From MED-G82 sp964342675 (GTDB lineage: Bacteria; Pseudomonadota; Gammaproteobacteria; Magnimaribacterales; D2472), in contig CAYFFR010000032.1 in the NCBI GenBank assembly GCA_964342675.1, forward strand, positions 1-17,003: 17,003 nucleotides of DNA, written 5' to 3'. Below, piece after piece: positions 14,267 through 17,003 of the stretch. Positions within the stretch are counted from its first letter, which is position 1. Each line of letters starts with the position of its first letter. The translations under genes were made by a program, and so were the position numbers. The notes under the pieces are model-generated. The model saw nothing but the letters and a program-made list of their open reading frames with translations. It made no database searches and was not told where the DNA came from.

Positions 14267-15612
14267 TTTTTTACAATAACCTTAAACTCTCCCTTTGCTA
14301 CTTTAGCTTTAAGTGTTTGCTTGTTCTTAACTGTTTTTGGATCTTTAATAGTGGTGTTAGTCTTATCCATCAAAATAGAATAACCTCTATCTAAGATTGA
14401 AAGAGGGCTTACCCCCTGTAAAGCACTGTCTAAAGATTGCAAGGACTTGGTTGCATTGTTAATAATTTGTTTTGATACTCTACCTATTGATTTGTATGCT
14501 TGTACAAGATCACTCTTCCTTTGCTTAATTCTTTCATGAAAATGTGAGCGTTTAAAATCACTACTTAGGACTGATAAATGTTGCAATTTAGACTTAAAGA
14601 TGTTCTTAAACGATAAACCAATCCTTATTTCTAAGCTATCTACAGCTTGTGATTGTTCCTTAATAATAGTTTTAGGGCTTTTTAATCGGTCAGCCAATAA
14701 CTCTAAGGTGTGGTTAATAGATTGTTGATTTGCATAGAAAGCCTTATTTAACCTATTTTTATTTAATTCAAAACTGTCATTTAAGCTACTCAAAAAATCA
14801 GTTGCTATTTCTGCAGCAGCAGTTGGTGTTTCAGCCCTTAAATCAGATACAAAATCTGCAATTGTGAAATCTATTTCATGGCCCACACCTGAAATTACAG
14901 GGAGATCAATAGCAAATATCTTTCTAGCTAAGTCTTCATTATTAAATGCCCATAAATCTTCTATGGATCCCCCACCCCTGCATAGAATAATTAAATCAAA
15001 CTTATTATTTTTATTGATGTTGTTAAAATCTTGAATATTTCTTAAGGCCTGAATAAGGCTTCTGGGCGCTGTATCACCCTGAACGGTTGCAGGTACAATC
15101 GTTAGGTTTGTAAATGGAGCTCGCCTATCTATAGTAGAGAGAAGGTCTTGTAGTGCTGCAGTAGACTCGGAAGTTATTACAGCAACATGTTGAGGAGATC
15201 TTGGAATTTGTTTTTTTAGATTTGCATCAAATAGACCTTCATCAGCTAACTTATTCTTTAGTTTTTCAAATTGTTGCATTAAATTTCCAGCTCCATAAGG
15301 CTGCATACTTTTAACAATTAACTGATAGTCGCCTCTAGGAGTATATAAACTAACCTGACCATTAATAATGCACTGATGACCATCTTTAGGCTTAAAATTT
15401 AATCTTAGATTTTGACTCTTAAACATTGCGCACCTAACAGACCCATCTTCATCCTTTAGTGTGAAATATAAATGACCGGAAGAGGGCTTAGCTAGGTTAG
15501 ATATTTCTCCAACAACAGAGACATTTCCTAACTCACTTTCCAGCAATGCTTTTGCTTGTCGATTCAGCTGACCAACAGAAATAATTTCATTATCTTGCTC
15601 TACAATTTCCAT
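14263..15612 (-). CDS. xseA: Exodeoxyribonuclease VII large subunit
   Basis: XseA is the catalytic subunit of ExoVII, which degrades single-stranded DNA into oligonucleotides together with XseB. At 449 residues it matches E. coli XseA in length. An OB-fold DNA-binding domain covers about 12-105, including VVGEISNL and SGHLYFTLKDED. The catalytic domain starts at VAVITS and carries RGGGSIEDLWAFN (212-224) and SGVGHEIDFTIAD (241-253), followed by RAETPTAAAEIA. A long coiled-coil region (about 275-410) and a short C-terminal domain complete the protein. XseB is not encoded in this window. Only 21 bp separate the start from the divergent EamA gene. Confidence 0.97.
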   Translation of the reverse strand: MEIVEQDNEIISVGQLNRQAKALLESELGNVSVVGEISNLAKPSSGHLYFTLKDEDGSVRCAMFKSQNLRLNFKPKDGHQCIINGQVSLYTPRGDYQLIVKSMQPYGAGNLMQQFEKLKNKLADEGLFDANLKKQIPRSPQHVAVITSESTAALQDLLSTIDRRAPFTNLTIVPATVQGDTAPRSLIQALRNIQDFNNINKNNKFDLIILCRGGGSIEDLWAFNNEDLARKIFAIDLPVISGVGHEIDFTIADFVSDLRAETPTAAAEIATDFLSSLNDSFELNKNRLNKAFYANQQSINHTLELLADRLKSPKTIIKEQSQAVDSLEIRIGLSFKNIFKSKLQHLSVLSSDFKRSHFHERIKQRKSDLVQAYKSIGRVSKQIINNATKSLQSLDSALQGVSPLSILDRGYSILMDKTNTTIKDPKTVKNKQTLKAKVAKGEFKVIVKK

Positions 15613-15633
15613 AAGCTAAGCTAGTATATCCCG

Positions 15634-16527
15634 ATGTCATTTCAAAAACATTCTGCAAGAGATTTTCTAATTCTTGCGTTAGGAGCTGCGTTAATTGGAA
15701 TAGCTCCAATATTCGTTCGTTTCAGTGAGCTGACTCCAAGCTGGTCATTATTTTACAGAATGTTTTTAGCTCTACCTTTTCTTTTGTTATTAAATATTTT
15801 CTTAAATCGCAAGAATCCACTCAAGCTTAAATACTCTAGAAGTTACTGGATTGCTGCTCTTGCTGGATTAGCATTTGCTGGCGATATGATTGGTTGGCAT
15901 TGGAGTATTAGCATGACCACCGTTTCTAATGCAACCATTATGGTAAATACAGCACCAATTTATGTAGCACTTTTTGGATTTATAGTATTAAAAGAAATTG
16001 TTAGCTTGAAGTTAATTTCTGCTTTAATTTTTACTTATTCCGGAGTCATAGGTTTGATTTATTATTCACCACTAGATGGCTTGCAATCAATTATTGGAGA
16101 CTTAATCTCTCTAGTAGCAGGCATGTTATATGCCATATATCTAATTATTATTGCTAGGTTAGGTCATGAAAGTCCTACAAAGATCATTTTCTATACAACT
16201 TTATTTTGCTGTTTGTTTTCATTGCCATCAGCCTTTATAGAATCCTCTAATTTTTTACCGAGCTCACAATGGCAGTTTATTAATTTGCTGATGATGGCTG
16301 TATTATGTCAGGTAGGAGGTCAATATTTTATTACTTATGCAATGCCAAGAATTAAGGCATCATTTGCAGCTTTTGGCCTATTAATGCAGCCAATTACAGC
16401 AACCATTCTAGGGTCTGTATTATTATTTGAATTTTTAACAATGGAACAATATTTCTTTGTTGTGCTTGCTTTGGCAGGAATATTGTTTGCAAGACTTGAA
16501 TTATCACGCACTGACATAGCAGAATAG
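15634..16527 (+). CDS. EamA-family (DMT superfamily) transporter
   Basis: The 297-residue inner-membrane protein has ten predicted helices in two repeated EamA halves, about 12-140 and 152-290. The first half includes GAALIGIAPIFVRFSELTPSWSLFYRMFLALP, where an arginine follows the second helix, and NATIMVNTAPIYVALFGFIVLKE, a classic EamA segment. The second half repeats this as PRIKASFAAFGLLMQPITATILGSVLLFEFL. Members export or import small metabolites and the substrate cannot be inferred here. It is divergent from xseA and is followed after 4 bp by the NTF2-like gene. Confidence 0.93.
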   Translation: MSFQKHSARDFLILALGAALIGIAPIFVRFSELTPSWSLFYRMFLALPFLLLLNIFLNRKNPLKLKYSRSYWIAALAGLAFAGDMIGWHWSISMTTVSNATIMVNTAPIYVALFGFIVLKEIVSLKLISALIFTYSGVIGLIYYSPLDGLQSIIGDLISLVAGMLYAIYLIIIARLGHESPTKIIFYTTLFCCLFSLPSAFIESSNFLPSSQWQFINLLMMAVLCQVGGQYFITYAMPRIKASFAAFGLLMQPITATILGSVLLFEFLTMEQYFFVVLALAGILFARLELSRTDIAE

Positions 16528-16531
16528 AACT

Positions 16532-16954
16532 ATGAAATATAAAACAAAAGCCCAAGAATTAAGTTTTTTGTCTCGGAAATATGCCGTCAATAAATCTAAA
16601 CAAGAGTGGCTGAGCTTATTTGCAGAAGATGCAGTTGTGGAGGATCCAATTGGCATCAGTCCTTTAGATACTACTGGTGAAGGCCATGCAGGAAAAAAAG
16701 CCATTGAAGCTTTTTACGATAATGTAATTGCAAATGGTGATTTAATATTTGAAATCATTGAATCTATTCCATGCGGTGATGAATGTGCAAATTATGCAAA
16801 CATTACCAATAAAATAGATGACATTGAAATTACAACAAAGATGATAGTTACTTATCGTGTAAATTCAAATGATAAAATAGTATCATTACGTGCCTTTTGG
16901 GATTATCAGTCTATGGAAGATCAGATAACTCAGGCTTTTAGCAAGGGTGATTAG
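16532..16954 (+). CDS. NTF2-like protein of the ketosteroid-isomerase type
   Basis: The 140-residue protein has the cone-shaped NTF2/SnoaL fold pattern. LSLFAEDAVVEDPIGISP closely resembles ketosteroid isomerase, with D38 aligning to the catalytic base (Asp40 in Pseudomonas putida KSI) and Tyr17 a candidate for the oxyanion tyrosine. GHAGKKAIEAFYDNVI and KIVSLRAFWDY are also family-like. The acidic residue equivalent to KSI Asp103 appears to be a threonine (in MIVTYRV), so true isomerase activity is doubtful. It follows the EamA gene by 4 bp. Its stop codon TAG lies inside the tRNA-Val gene, giving a 10-nt CDS-tRNA overlap. Confidence 0.85.
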   Translation: MKYKTKAQELSFLSRKYAVNKSKQEWLSLFAEDAVVEDPIGISPLDTTGEGHAGKKAIEAFYDNVIANGDLIFEIIESIPCGDECANYANITNKIDDIEITTKMIVTYRVNSNDKIVSLRAFWDYQSMEDQITQAFSKGD

Positions 16955-17003
16955 CTCAGTTGGGAGAGCATCTCGTTTACACCGAGAGGGTCGGCAGTTC
17001 GAG
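16945..17003 (+). tRNA. tRNA-Val (anticodon UAC), cut by window end
   Basis: The first 59 nt of a tRNA are visible. They comprise acceptor strand GGGTGAT (16945-16951), T8-A9, D stem GCTC/GAGC with loop AGTTGGGA, and anticodon stem TCTCG/CGAGA (16971-16975 with 16983-16987). The anticodon loop is TTTACAC with TAC at 16978-16980. The variable loop GGGTC, T-stem strand GGCAG and TTCGAG follow. The sequence closely resembles E. coli tRNA-Val(UAC). The 3' T stem and acceptor strand lie beyond the window. Confidence 0.96.

Noticed and set aside
14257..14273. A7-UG-A7 at the xseA/M23 junction, where a -1 slip before the xseA stop would fuse the two proteins
   Set aside because: The geometry works, but fusing a cytoplasmic nuclease to a signal peptide and a periplasmic peptidase makes little sense. 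An ordinary ATGA translational-coupling overlap explains it.
1..17003. Search for mobile elements, CRISPR repeats, phage or defence genes
   Set aside because: No transposase, integrase, direct-repeat array or defence-family protein is visible, and base and codon use appear uniform across the window.

Overview
The window is a gene-dense, AT-rich stretch of a bacterial chromosome, with almost every base inside a gene. The proteins look gammaproteobacterial: an IbpA-type Hsp20, Hda with its N-terminal clamp motif, 67-kDa-type SppA, long-type Dcd, and the neighbourhoods purM-purN-DUF3108 and DUF2066-hda. Small genes, 1-16 bp gaps, overlapping convergent ends and AT-rich codons suggest a streamlined marine lineage such as SAR86. 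That placement is an inference from style and gene order, not a proven identification. I see no insertion sequence, phage gene, CRISPR array or toxin cassette.

Layout. 1-430: a small membrane protein gene ending at a bidirectional terminator. 430-1100: a minus-strand hsp20 gene with a 5' leader that folds like a ROSE RNA thermometer. 1093-6215: a plus-strand run of a YdjA-like nitroreductase, a MAPEG membrane protein, a secreted protein of unknown function, a glycine-zipper lipoprotein, recX, dnaX, recR and dcd. From the secreted protein onward these genes overlap or nearly touch, so they probably form one operon centred on DNA replication, repair and nucleotide supply. 6201-8538: minus-strand purM-purN-DUF3108 (purine synthesis plus a secreted protein). 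8555-10828: plus-strand DUF2066, a CDP-alcohol phosphatidyltransferase and hda, all overlapping. 10830-12976: minus-strand DUF2069-like membrane protein and sppA. 13028-13501: a TlpA-like thioredoxin lipoprotein. 13484-15612: minus-strand xseA and an M23 peptidase. 15634-17003: an EamA transporter, a ketosteroid-isomerase-like protein, and a tRNA-Val(UAC) cut by the window edge.

The most notable signals are regulatory or architectural. (1) The hsp20 leader carries a near-textbook ROSE hairpin, with UCGCU paired to AGGA of the Shine-Dalgarno across a bulged G, preceded by two further hairpins and a plausible promoter. (2) dnaX carries a run of ten A at the boundary between the clamp-loader core and the tau-specific part. 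A -1 ribosomal shift or a one-base transcript insertion there stops after two codons, which would give a gamma-like short form. (3) The last CDS ends inside the tRNA-Val gene and takes its stop codon from tRNA bases 8-10, so tRNA 5' processing would leave a stop-less mRNA. (4) dnaX and recR overlap directly, without the ybaB gene that usually sits between them. No wholly new multi-gene system is evident.
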